Positions 26,893 to 35,022 of a stretch of 55,249 nt of DNA are shown one piece after another (the first letter of the stretch is position 1; every line of letters starts with the position of its first letter). This DNA comes from Chloroflexota bacterium (lineage in GTDB: Bacteria > Chloroflexota > Ktedonobacteria > Ktedonobacterales > Ktedonobacteraceae), in the NCBI GenBank assembly GCA_902812455.1, contig CADDZH010000023.1:1-55249 (forward strand), written 5' to 3'. The position numbers and the translations under genes are program-made. The notes beneath the pieces are model-generated. The model was not told where the DNA came from. It saw only the letters and a list, made by a program, of their open reading frames with translations, and did no database searches.

Positions 26893-26964
26893 CAATGGCA
26901 GAAGAGGAGACGATAGCAGAGAAGAGGGCGATGGCAGAGAAGAAGGCGATGGCAGAGGCAAGCT
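26893..26964 (+). repeat. 18-bp tandem repeat, four units
   Basis: The unit is close to CGATGGCAGAGAAGAGGG, with starts at 26893, 26911, 26929 and 26947. The first and last units are more diverged. The period is a multiple of three, so the array stays open in several frames. Confidence 0.75.
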
Positions 26965-27006
26965 CTGCCACTACAGGGCACGGAGGCACGAGCCGGGACG
27001 TGGTAT

Positions 27007-27030
27007 GGTAGGGGCGACCGCAAGGGTCGC
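27007..27030 (+). repeat. Hairpin repeat R1 copy with extended left part
   Basis: GGTAGGGGCGACCGCAAGGG continues into TCGC. The preceding 50 bases (GCAAGCTCTGCC ... GTGGTATG) resemble the left part of the copy at 33509-33590, so the full repeat is a composite of two hairpins. Confidence 0.75.
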
Positions 27031-27181
27031 TCTGGAAGGCATTTGGGGTGAGCAAACGAGTCGAGGCAGAGAGCAGAAAAGTACCATAGCATTTCGGTAT
27101 ATGGTGATAGGTTCTTATACTGGATACTGAATATGAGAATAGGAAGCATCGGGAAGAAGAGGAAGAGGAGGAATGTGAAGT

Positions 27182-28801
27182 ATGCAACCTGATCTCAAGC
27201 AGGACCAAGAGAATCTATCCCCGCAAGGCTCAGCCAATGTATTCCCAGGCCATGACGCGATTCCTGTGAGCAAGAGCCGCGTGGGCGCACTTGAAGTTGA
27301 GCAGCAAGAGGAGGCGCTTCCCTATCCTGCTGACCGGAGCATGATTGAACGCCTTCGCGTGCAAAAAGCGATCCAGGAACGCGGGATACGCCAGCGACGG
27401 CCTATCTCTTCGCACGCGATGTGGCGTTTCTTCCTGCTGGCAGGAGACACCTTCTTCATTGTATTGTTGCTTACAGTGTTCTTCGATCTTATGCTCCATT
27501 TCCATGGGGTGCTGGCTGTTCCGGTCTATGCGCTGAACACCTGGAATCCAAAGCTGACCTGGGTTTTACTCGCGCTGTTCTCCTGGAGCGCTGCTATCAA
27601 TCTCACACGCGCGCAGGAACTGGTCTACGTTTCGAATCGCTTTACCAGCCTGCTGCGTATGGCATTCGCGCTCGTACTGATGCTTATTTTCTGGGGTGGG
27701 CTGAGCTGGTTATTTTTCGGCGAGCAGGTGACTTCAGTGCTTGGGATGGAAGCACTTTTCCTGGTCCTGGCGCTTCCGGTGCTCTGTGCCTGGCGGGTCG
27801 TGCTCTTTGAATGTATGAGGCTGCCACAATTTCGTACGCGGGCGGTCATTCTTGGTGTGAATGCCGCCGCTGAGGCTGTTGTTCATGCTTTCAAGCAAGT
27901 GAAGCGTCCTGATACGGAACTTGTGGGGTATATCAGCGAGCGACTTGAGACAGAGATGCAGAGAGACGGCCTGCCCATTCTGGGGAGTAGAAGCGCCTTG
28001 CGCTACCTGGTGAAGAGCGGCCTGATCGATACGATGATTATAGCGTTTGATACGAAAGCGAATCCAGAACTCTTCCAGGAAGCAATAGAGCTGGCACAAC
28101 AGGGCATCTCAGTTATTCCGATGACGGTGATGTACGAGCGATTAACGGGCAAAATTCCCGTGCAGCACATAGGCGAGCAATGGTATGGGTCGCTGCCGTC
28201 GGAGTGGTTAGTATCGCCATGGTATCTCTACTGGCGCAAGGTGATGGACATCGCCTTCGGGCTGATCGGGTCGGCGGCGCTGCTGGCTTTGTTGCCGGTG
28301 CTGGGCCTGCTAATTTATCTCGATTCGCCTGGGCCAATTTTTTATAGCCAGGAGCGGGTAGGATACCGGGGGAAACCATTTCGCATCCTCAAGTTCCGAT
28401 CGATGCGTCCAGATGCGGAGAGCAAGCAGGCTCAATGGGCATCTCAGGCCGATGGGCGAGTCACGCGGGTGGGGCGCTTCATGCGAGCGACGCACCTGGA
28501 TGAGCTGCCGCAGGTATTGAATATCCTGCGGGGTGAGATGAGTTTGATCGGGCCACGGCCGGAGCGGCAAGTTTTTGTGGATGAACTGAGGCAAGCGATC
28601 CCCTTTTACCAGTGCAGGCTAAGCGTGAAGCCTGGGTTGACAGGCTGGGCGCAGGTGAAATACCCATATGCGAGTTCCACGGAAGATGCTTTGAATAAGT
28701 TGCAGTATGACCTCTACTACGTGAAGCACCAGTCATTTACCCTGGATATCTTTATTATCCTGAAAACTGTCATAGAAGTATTACTTTTCCGTGGAAGGTA
28801 G
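27182..28801 (+). CDS. Full-length exopolysaccharide polyprenyl glycosylphosphotransferase (module B initiator)
   Basis: The 539-residue protein is a long-form polyprenyl-phosphate hexose-1-phosphate transferase. A basic cytoplasmic leader of about 78 residues precedes four membrane helices (about 80-210). A Rossmann-like middle domain starts [14 protein letters not shown]. The catalytic Bac_transf core from about 350 has a reentrant hydrophobic helix, [40 protein letters not shown] and [11 protein letters not shown]. It differs from the short initiator at 4922, which has only the core. A GGAGG site precedes the ATG. It is followed by the second BY-kinase after 26 bases. Confidence 0.94.
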   Translation: MQPDLKQDQENLSPQGSANVFPGHDAIPVSKSRVGALEVEQQEEALPYPADRSMIERLRVQKAIQERGIRQRRPISSHAMWRFFLLAGDTFFIVLLLTVFFDLMLHFHGVLAVPVYALNTWNPKLTWVLLALFSWSAAINLTRAQELVYVSNRFTSLLRMAFALVLMLIFWGGLSWLFFGEQVTSVLGMEALFLVLALPVLCAWRVVLFECMRLPQFRTRAVILGVNAAAEAVVHAFKQVKRPDTELVGYISERLETEMQRDGLPILGSRSALRYLVKSGLIDTMIIAFDTKANPELFQEAIELAQQGISVIPMTVMYERLTGKIPVQHIGEQWYGSLPSEWLVSPWYLYWRKVMDIAFGLIGSAALLALLPVLGLLIYLDSPGPIFYSQERVGYRGKPFRILKFRSMRPDAESKQAQWASQADGRVTRVGRFMRATHLDELPQVLNILRGEMSLIGPRPERQVFVDELRQAIPFYQCRLSVKPGLTGWAQVKYPYASSTEDALNKLQYDLYYVKHQSFTLDIFIILKTVIEVLLFRGR

Positions 28802-28827
28802 GACGATAGAGTGGAGGATGGAAGAGT

Positions 28828-30591
28828 ATGACGTTGGAACATTATTGGGCAATCTTGCTGAAGCAATGGAAGTTGATCCTTAGCTGTTTCTTGCTGGCGG
28901 GGCTGGGGACGTTTGTGGTGAGCAAGCTGATGACGCCGCTGTATGAATCGACGGCGGTGATACAGGTAGCGATCAATACGGGAAACAACCAGGCTGACTA
29001 TAACAACTTGCTGGCGAGCGATCAGTTGGTGCAGACAGAGGCGCAACTGGCCACAAGCGCTCCGGTGCTGCAGGAGGTGGCCTCACATTATAAAAATCTG
29101 ACGGTTGAGCAGTTGTATAAAGAAGCATCCTCGACGCCTACACTGAACACGCAGTTATTCCAGATCACCGTGCTCGATCCGAACCCGGATCGAGCTGCAG
29201 CCCTTGCCAACGATATTGCCGCGACATTGATCAAGCAGCAATCGCAAGAGGTGCAGCAAGAAAATAACCGTTCGCAGCAGCAAATCCAGCAAGAACTGGA
29301 TACTACCAGCAAACAGATCGATGCAGTCTCGAACAAGATAGCTGGTTTGCAGGCAGAGGGAGGGCATCAATCCGAGATTGTTGTCTTGCAGGCGCAGCTC
29401 AATAGCCTGCAGCAGCACTATACTCAGTGGCAGACAGTACTGGCGCAGTTAGAATTGAATCAGGCAGAAAATGGGAGCTTCCTGCATATAGCCCAGCCGG
29501 CGCAACCTTCGTTCAGTCCAGTGCGCCCCAACGTGCTTCTCAATACAACTATCGGCTTCATGGCCGGCCTGTTCCTGGGGATATTGCTGGCAATTGTGGT
29601 CGAACGGCTGGATACTCGCGTGCGCACTCCAGAGGCGCTCAGCGAGTTAGTGGGCTGGCCGGTGCTGGGAACGATCTGGCGCAGCCGTACAGACAGCGGA
29701 AGCAGGGCAGAGATGGTTAATCCGCAGGGGCACGATGCGAATGTCGAATCGTATCGTATCCTGCGCACAAATGTCGGGTTTTCAGGGATAGATAAGCCGC
29801 TGCATACATTGATGGTGACAAGCGCCATGCCGGGCGACGGCAAGAGCACGATCGCAGCCAACCTGGCAATTTTCATGGCGAAGGCCGGCAAGAATACCCT
29901 GCTGGTTGATGCCGACCTGCGCCGCCCGGTGCAGCACCAGATCTTCAACCTGCCAGTGGATAAGATGGGCTTAAGCAACGCGGTGCTGGCGCTGAGCATG
30001 CCGGCTATTTCCAGATCGTCGCCTTCTCAGTTTATACCTCCTTCTTCACCGGTTGTGACAGCAGGTGGCGCCACGAATACTTTCTCCCTGGAGCCGTTTA
30101 TGCACGCGGTAGGTATTCCGAATTTGCGGGTCATGCCATCTGGGCCGCTTCCTCCCAATCCATCCGAACTGCTTGACTCGAAAGCGATGCAGCGTTTCTA
30201 TGCGGCGCTTGCCAGTTGTGGTTGTGAGGTGGTGATCTTTGATGCACCCCCAATTCGTGGCCTGTCCGATGCCAGTATCATCGCCTCAAAGGTGGATGGC
30301 ACGCTGATAGTCGTTGATATCACGCGGGCAAACAGGGACCATCTCAAGAACGTTAAGACCATCTTAACCCAGGCCGGGGCAAATGTGATCGGTTGTGTGG
30401 TGAACAAGCAAAGGCCCAGCCGGCATGATACATCATATTCCTACTACTATTACTATCGCCAGGATGATCAGAAGCAGGAGCGTTCCAGCAAGGAGGCGCA
30501 TCATCGTGCAGAATTGACGGGAGCAAAAGCAAGACGCGCGACCGGTGAACCGGCGGTGGGCGCGATCAACCGGTTGGGACAGGGCCGGTAA
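28828..30591 (+). CDS. Wzz/BY-kinase fusion: chain-length regulator and tyrosine autokinase (module B)
   Basis: A 587-residue paralogue of the protein at 17759, colinear over its whole length. Wzz helices lie at about residues 13-36 and 233-255 with a Gln-rich coiled coil between them. The kinase has Walker A MPGDGKSTI (about 336), Walker A' LLVDADLRRP (about 358), Walker B VVIFDAPPIRG (about 467) and a C-terminal YSYYYYYR cluster (about 536). A GGAGGATGGAAGAG purine run precedes the ATG. A CpsB-type phosphatase, the usual partner that removes the Tyr phosphates, lies two genes downstream. Confidence 0.94.
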   Translation: MTLEHYWAILLKQWKLILSCFLLAGLGTFVVSKLMTPLYESTAVIQVAINTGNNQADYNNLLASDQLVQTEAQLATSAPVLQEVASHYKNLTVEQLYKEASSTPTLNTQLFQITVLDPNPDRAAALANDIAATLIKQQSQEVQQENNRSQQQIQQELDTTSKQIDAVSNKIAGLQAEGGHQSEIVVLQAQLNSLQQHYTQWQTVLAQLELNQAENGSFLHIAQPAQPSFSPVRPNVLLNTTIGFMAGLFLGILLAIVVERLDTRVRTPEALSELVGWPVLGTIWRSRTDSGSRAEMVNPQGHDANVESYRILRTNVGFSGIDKPLHTLMVTSAMPGDGKSTIAANLAIFMAKAGKNTLLVDADLRRPVQHQIFNLPVDKMGLSNAVLALSMPAISRSSPSQFIPPSSPVVTAGGATNTFSLEPFMHAVGIPNLRVMPSGPLPPNPSELLDSKAMQRFYAALASCGCEVVIFDAPPIRGLSDASIIASKVDGTLIVVDITRANRDHLKNVKTILTQAGANVIGCVVNKQRPSRHDTSYSYYYYYRQDDQKQERSSKEAHHRAELTGAKARRATGEPAVGAINRLGQGR

Positions 30592-30608
30592 TGAATCTTC
30601 GGAACCCC

Positions 30609-30668
30609 TGTAGGGGCCGATTTATCGCGCCCATCGCCGATTGATCGGCCCTCGTGTGACCTACAATA
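30609..30668 (+). repeat. Dispersed repeat R2, copy 2, possibly carrying a -10 box
   Basis: GTAGGGGCCGATTTATCGCG and the following CGATTGATCGG match 1141-1184 in inverse orientation. The next bases, CGTGTGACCTACAATA, closely match GTGTTACCTACAATA at 43181-43195. TACAAT (30662-30667) with TTGATC 15 bases upstream could act as a weak promoter for the DUF4012 gene. Confidence 0.65.
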
Positions 30669-30718
30669 TACTCCAATAAATTTTTTAACATTCATAACTG
30701 ACAGTAGGGAAAAGTAGC

Positions 30719-32704
30719 ATGGTAGAGATGAACAGTAGACGAAGGGTGGGGGATAAGAGGGCGAGACGAAAAGCCATATGCCTTGCGCTCATTGCTATCC
30801 CGGTGCTCCTCTTTAGTATTGCTGGCTCTATCTTTGTTGTGCTCGCGTATCAACGATATAGCGCGAGCTACAGGCAGGATGTAGGGATGGCGCAGGAAGC
30901 TGTGGGACACATACGGACTGCCGAATCTCTGCTCCTGGCCTTGCAGAAAAATCCCTTTGATGCCCAGGCGGTAGAGCAGGCCGGAGAGCAGTTTGCCAGC
31001 GCGAAGACGAGCTTTTCACAACTAGATGAGCGTTTAGGCGAAGTACCTGCCATTGCTACCCTTGCGCCCGTTTATGGTACCCGCATCTACGCAGCCCTGC
31101 ACCTTGTCCCGCTTGCCATCGATGTGTCTGATGCCGGGATAACGGGTTGTGCTATGCTGCAAACATTGATCGCAGCATTTCATAATCCTTTGCAGGCGCA
31201 GGGAAATGGTCTGACGCAGGCCGATCTCGATGCGATAGAGCAGGATGTGCGGCAAATCGAGGTATCGCTCAACCTGGCTATTGGAGAGGCCAGGCAGGTG
31301 ACACCGGCAGATGTTTCGTTCGAGCCGGGCCTGGCCAGAATGCTTGCGCTTTTCCAGAACAATATACCGGCGATCCAGGCCTGGATGGGGGAGATTGAGC
31401 AATTCCTGCGTGTTGCTCCGGTGGTGCTCGGCATTGGTACGCCTGCGAACTACCTGGTCGAGGTGCTGGATTCAACGGAGTTGCGACCGGGTGGCGGCTT
31501 CATTGGGAACTATGGCATTGCTACCTTCTCGGGTGGGCGGCTGGTTGCCGTACATATTACCGATGTCGATCTGCTCGACAAGCCCTTTGCCTATCATGGT
31601 GGGCGTATCCGGTATCCAGCGGCATACGCATGGTTTAGCCACTTTTTAGCGCCACAGAGCTGGAGCCTGCGTGATTCCAACCTGGATGCAGACTTTCCAA
31701 CGTCGGCGCGCAATGGAGAGGCCAATTACAGGCGAGAGGGTGGGAACGTCGCGGTTAAGGGAGTGATTGCGATTACACCACTGTTGATCGAGCGGGTGCT
31801 GGAGATTACGGGGCCAGTGGCTGTGCCAGAGTATAACGAGGTGGTGACTGCCCAGAATTTAATAGACAAGATTCACTATTACCAGTTGGGGCCAGGAACT
31901 AGAGGAGTAGATTGGGCACCAGCGCCTGGTGGGCATTCATCCGAGCGCAAGCAGTTCACGGAATTGCTGGCTGAGCATGTGTTTGCCCGCGTTCGCCAGT
32001 TGCCGCAGGCAGAGTTGAGCAAGTTTTTGCAGGTGGCGGTCACGTCGATCCATACAAAGGATATCCAGGTCTACTTCAATGAGAGCGCAGCCGAGCAGCT
32101 CCTACACAGTTTGCGGCTGGATGGAGCCATTCAGGCTCCGCAAGGAGATAGCCTCTTCGTGGTGGATGCGAATGTGCATGCCAACAAAGCAAACCGCTTT
32201 ATTACAACCACTCTGGATGATCAGATCACCATTGATGCAGAAGGGAACGCGCTGCATCATCTAGTGCTCCACTATGCCTGGCTGATGCCTGGCGAGATTT
32301 ACGGTAGCCAGGTGTATATTGATTATGTACGAGTCTACGTGCCACCGGGGAGTATTTTATATTCGGTTGATGGCTGGAATGCATGGGGAACGACGCAGGC
32401 CTTTGGGCGGAAGGTCTGGGCAGGCTCTTTCAGCCTCACCTTTGGCCAGACGCATACCATATCGCTCACATGGATGGTACACAAGGCGGCGCAGGAGGAT
32501 GGCAGTGGTTGCCACTACCGGGAATTGCTGCAGAAGCAGGCGGGGACGGCGTGGAGCGTGAATGAGAGCATTAGCCTGCTCTTCCCTGACTCGATTGCAA
32601 GCCTGGTGGGCGGCCTGGTAGCGAGCGGCCATCAATCGGCCAGGTTCAAGCAAGCGCTGAGCCAGGATACGAGCCTGGAAGTGGATTATGCCTGCCAGGG
32701 GTAA
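30719..32704 (+). CDS. DUF4012 domain exoprotein (module B)
   Basis: The 661-residue protein is a full-length paralogue of the one at 20912. A basic leader is followed by one membrane helix (about residues 17-40), then an extracellular body. Conserved blocks appear in the same order: VLDSTELRPGGGFIGNYG near 249, SLRDSNLDADFPTSA, GVIAITPLLIERV with ITGPVAVPEYNE near 345-372, and a C-terminal half with FVVDANVHANKANRF. It sits directly after the BY-kinase with only a repeat between them, repeating the module A association. Function unknown; the context suggests polymer export, anchoring or length control. Confidence 0.88.
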   Translation: MVEMNSRRRVGDKRARRKAICLALIAIPVLLFSIAGSIFVVLAYQRYSASYRQDVGMAQEAVGHIRTAESLLLALQKNPFDAQAVEQAGEQFASAKTSFSQLDERLGEVPAIATLAPVYGTRIYAALHLVPLAIDVSDAGITGCAMLQTLIAAFHNPLQAQGNGLTQADLDAIEQDVRQIEVSLNLAIGEARQVTPADVSFEPGLARMLALFQNNIPAIQAWMGEIEQFLRVAPVVLGIGTPANYLVEVLDSTELRPGGGFIGNYGIATFSGGRLVAVHITDVDLLDKPFAYHGGRIRYPAAYAWFSHFLAPQSWSLRDSNLDADFPTSARNGEANYRREGGNVAVKGVIAITPLLIERVLEITGPVAVPEYNEVVTAQNLIDKIHYYQLGPGTRGVDWAPAPGGHSSERKQFTELLAEHVFARVRQLPQAELSKFLQVAVTSIHTKDIQVYFNESAAEQLLHSLRLDGAIQAPQGDSLFVVDANVHANKANRFITTTLDDQITIDAEGNALHHLVLHYAWLMPGEIYGSQVYIDYVRVYVPPGSILYSVDGWNAWGTTQAFGRKVWAGSFSLTFGQTHTISLTWMVHKAAQEDGSGCHYRELLQKQAGTAWSVNESISLLFPDSIASLVGGLVASGHQSARFKQALSQDTSLEVDYACQG

Positions 32705-32719
32705 GTGAGGGGAAACGGT

Positions 32720-33442
32720 ATGATCGATACGCATTTACATATTTTGCCGGGCGTTGATGATGGCCCGGAGACGCTTGAACAATCGCTAGCTCTGGCGCAT
32801 GCGCTCGTGCGAGAAGGTGTGCATACCGCAGTCGCCACGCCCCATTACAATGATGAGTTTCCACAGCGCCCGGCGGCGGAAATCCGCGAGCGCGTCTATT
32901 ACCTGCAGCAGGCGCTCGACCACTACAACATCCCCCTGCGGCTCTTTGCGGGCCATGAGGCGTTGATTAAGCCCGGGCTGGTTGAAGATATCCAGGCTGG
33001 ACGGCTGGCAACAATCAACGGGGGCCGTTATCTCCTGCTAGAGCTGTGGAATACGAGCTGGATACCTGAAACAGAGCGGGTGATCTTTGAGTTGCGGGCA
33101 TCTGGTATTACACCGGTTCTGGCGCACCCTGAGCGCTACCGTGTCTTTCAGAAGGAGCCGGACCGGCTGGCGGCCTTACTCCAGCAGGGAGTGCTGGCGC
33201 AGGTGACGGCGAGCAGCCTGGTAGGTATGCAGGGCACCACGGCGCGCCGGACGGCTGAGATATTGCTAAAGAGAGGGCTGGTTCGCTGTATTGCTTCAGA
33301 TGCGCACGGGCTGCATAAACGGCCACCGGGAATTGTGCAGGGCCTGCAGAACGCGGTGGGCATTCTCGGGCAGGCCAAAACGCGGGAGCTGGTTGAGACA
33401 TGGCCCGCTATGATTGTGAATAATGTTGCTTGCGTGGTGTAG
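32720..33442 (+). CDS. CpsB/CapC-type PHP-family tyrosine phosphatase
   Basis: The 240-residue protein belongs to the metal-dependent PHP phosphatases that dephosphorylate BY-kinases. Metal ligands are visible: DTHLH at residues 3-7 with LPGVDDG, ATPHYND near 42, LAHPERYR near 135 and IASDAHG near 192. ATG 32720 has AGGGG seven bases upstream; the GTG at 32705 lacks a site. It is the only phosphatase of this type in the window, so it may serve both BY-kinases. Confidence 0.93.
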   Translation: MIDTHLHILPGVDDGPETLEQSLALAHALVREGVHTAVATPHYNDEFPQRPAAEIRERVYYLQQALDHYNIPLRLFAGHEALIKPGLVEDIQAGRLATINGGRYLLLELWNTSWIPETERVIFELRASGITPVLAHPERYRVFQKEPDRLAALLQQGVLAQVTASSLVGMQGTTARRTAEILLKRGLVRCIASDAHGLHKRPPGIVQGLQNAVGILGQAKTRELVETWPAMIVNNVACVV

Positions 33443-33459
33443 GTGGAGTGGAGGGTAAG

Positions 33460-35022
33460 ATGGGAAGAACGGTGTCACAAGAGGCAGTAAGGGCAGGAGG
33501 GGCCAGGGCAGGAGAAGGCCAGGGGGCAAGCCCTGCCCTGCGCAGCCGTAGTATGGTAGGGGCGACCCTTGCGGTCGCCCTGCAAGCCCTTAATAAGGTA
33601 TCGTTGCCGGTGCTTTTGTGCGTACTGGCCGTGCCCGCCGCTCTTGTGCTGGGAATAGCTATTGGCAGGTATAACCCGGCGTATGGTGCGGCTGCGGCGG
33701 GATGCCTGGCCCTGGCTATTATGGCGTTGTTCAGGTTGGACGAACTGGCGATAGCCGCGATCCTTGCCGTTCACCTGTATGTTGACTGGTACCTGGGGCT
33801 GCACCTGGTGGCGATACTCCTGGCACTTATACTGCTGCTAGCCTTCTACTTCGGGCAATCAAAAGAGCATCCTTTTATCAGGCCGCGTATGCTCTGGTTA
33901 TGGATTTTGTTCCTCACGCTGACCATCTATCCGGCGATCAATGGCGGCCAGTACATGCTCTATGACCTGGCATCATACTATCCTAGCGATATTTTTGGAG
34001 CGCTACTCTTCTTCTGGCTAGGCAATATTATCGCCAGGGATATCAACGTAGTGCGTCGTGCTTTTCAATTCCTGGCTGCTCTAGGTGTCCTGGTTGCTCT
34101 TCATACGATTATCCAGTCTAGAACTGGCGTTTTCTTGTTTTCATCTGCGCGAGCGGATGCATTACTGGTGCAGGTTTCAAACTATGACATTATTGGGACA
34201 AATGCTAATCGGGTTGGCTCATTTTTTATCGATCCTAACTGGGACGGCGCTTTTTTAGCTATGCTCTTTTTTCTCCCCCTGGGTCTATTTATAGAGTGCA
34301 AATTATTGGCTGGCAAGCTTCTCTACCTCATTGAATTGTCGTTAATCCTATCGGCGCTATTGTTCACATACAGCAATAGCGCGTGGATAGCGCTTCTGGG
34401 CGGGCTGTTTGCCTACATTTATCTGGTGGGGAAGCGAAACTATCGCCTATTTTTTATTACCTTCATGGCCATAGTGGGTGTAGTCGTTATGACGATATTC
34501 CCATCAGAACTTGCAATTCAGCTTCAACGAGCTACAGGGGCAAATGAATTGTCGCTACGCCTGGGTGCATGGGAAACGGGAATACGGGTCATGGAGGCAT
34601 TTCCAGTGTTTGGTGTTGGTTTGGGGAATCAAGCATACTTGCTCAAGGCAAATCCATACCGCGTGCTTGCTCAGTTTGTACCTTTACCGCATCCGCATAA
34701 TGCCTATATACAATGGGGAGCGATGGCGGGTATTCCCGTTTTACTTGTTTTCCTTCTCTTGTTGGGGTATGCATTCAGGCATTCATGGCGAGGCTGGATA
34801 GTCGTCTCTCAGCCGTATCGACCTCTGCTTGGTGGGGGGCTTGCCGCGATGGTTGCTCTCAGCGTTAACAGTATCAGCCTAGACGGTTGGACCAATGCTG
34901 TTCAGGCAACTATTGGTTGGCTGATGTTTGGGCTCCTCTCTTCGCCACTATGGCTTAAAAAAGAGAAAACCGCACAGCGGAGAAATGAAGCAAATGAAGA
35001 CATTGCAGAACAATGTGAATAA
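33460..35022 (+). CDS. O-antigen ligase/polymerase family membrane protein (module B)
   Basis: The 520-residue protein has about 12 membrane segments and the Wzy_C signature: GVGLGNQAYL near residue 385, then a loop ending LPHPHNAYIQWGAMAGIP. It should polymerise or ligate the module B glycan outside the membrane. ATG 33460 follows GGAGGG by four bases. Residues about 17-44 are encoded by a composite hairpin repeat (33509-33590), so the cytoplasmic leader is repeat-derived, just as the tail of the module A ligase is. The 3' end overlaps the fusion gene by 38 bases. Confidence 0.88.
   Translation: MGRTVSQEAVRAGGARAGEGQGASPALRSRSMVGATLAVALQALNKVSLPVLLCVLAVPAALVLGIAIGRYNPAYGAAAAGCLALAIMALFRLDELAIAAILAVHLYVDWYLGLHLVAILLALILLLAFYFGQSKEHPFIRPRMLWLWILFLTLTIYPAINGGQYMLYDLASYYPSDIFGALLFFWLGNIIARDINVVRRAFQFLAALGVLVALHTIIQSRTGVFLFSSARADALLVQVSNYDIIGTNANRVGSFFIDPNWDGAFLAMLFFLPLGLFIECKLLAGKLLYLIELSLILSALLFTYSNSAWIALLGGLFAYIYLVGKRNYRLFFITFMAIVGVVVMTIFPSELAIQLQRATGANELSLRLGAWETGIRVMEAFPVFGVGLGNQAYLLKANPYRVLAQFVPLPHPHNAYIQWGAMAGIPVLLVFLLLLGYAFRHSWRGWIVVSQPYRPLLGGGLAAMVALSVNSISLDGWTNAVQATIGWLMFGLLSSPLWLKKEKTAQRRNEANEDIAEQCE
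33509..33590 (+). repeat. Composite hairpin repeat R1 inside the ligase gene
   Basis: Two hairpins: GGGGGCAAGCCCTGCCCT and GGGGCGACCCTTGCGGTCGC. The left and right parts match the intergenic copy at about 26958-27033. It is translated in frame as the ligase leader. Confidence 0.75.

Larger units (their letters stand above)
26832..27181. other. Intergenic region, 350 bp, with tandem and dispersed repeats
   Basis: It separates the GT4 gene from the initiating transferase. Four 18-bp units occupy 26893-26964 and a composite hairpin repeat spans about 26958-27033. A GAGGAGG-rich purine tract ends the region as the ribosome site of the next gene. An apparent 157-codon minus-strand frame here is made of repeats and is not called a gene. 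Confidence 0.65.

Noticed and set aside
26735..27208. 157-codon minus-strand frame over the tandem repeats
   Set aside because: It is built from the 18-bp array and hairpin repeats, overlaps two real genes and has no family features.
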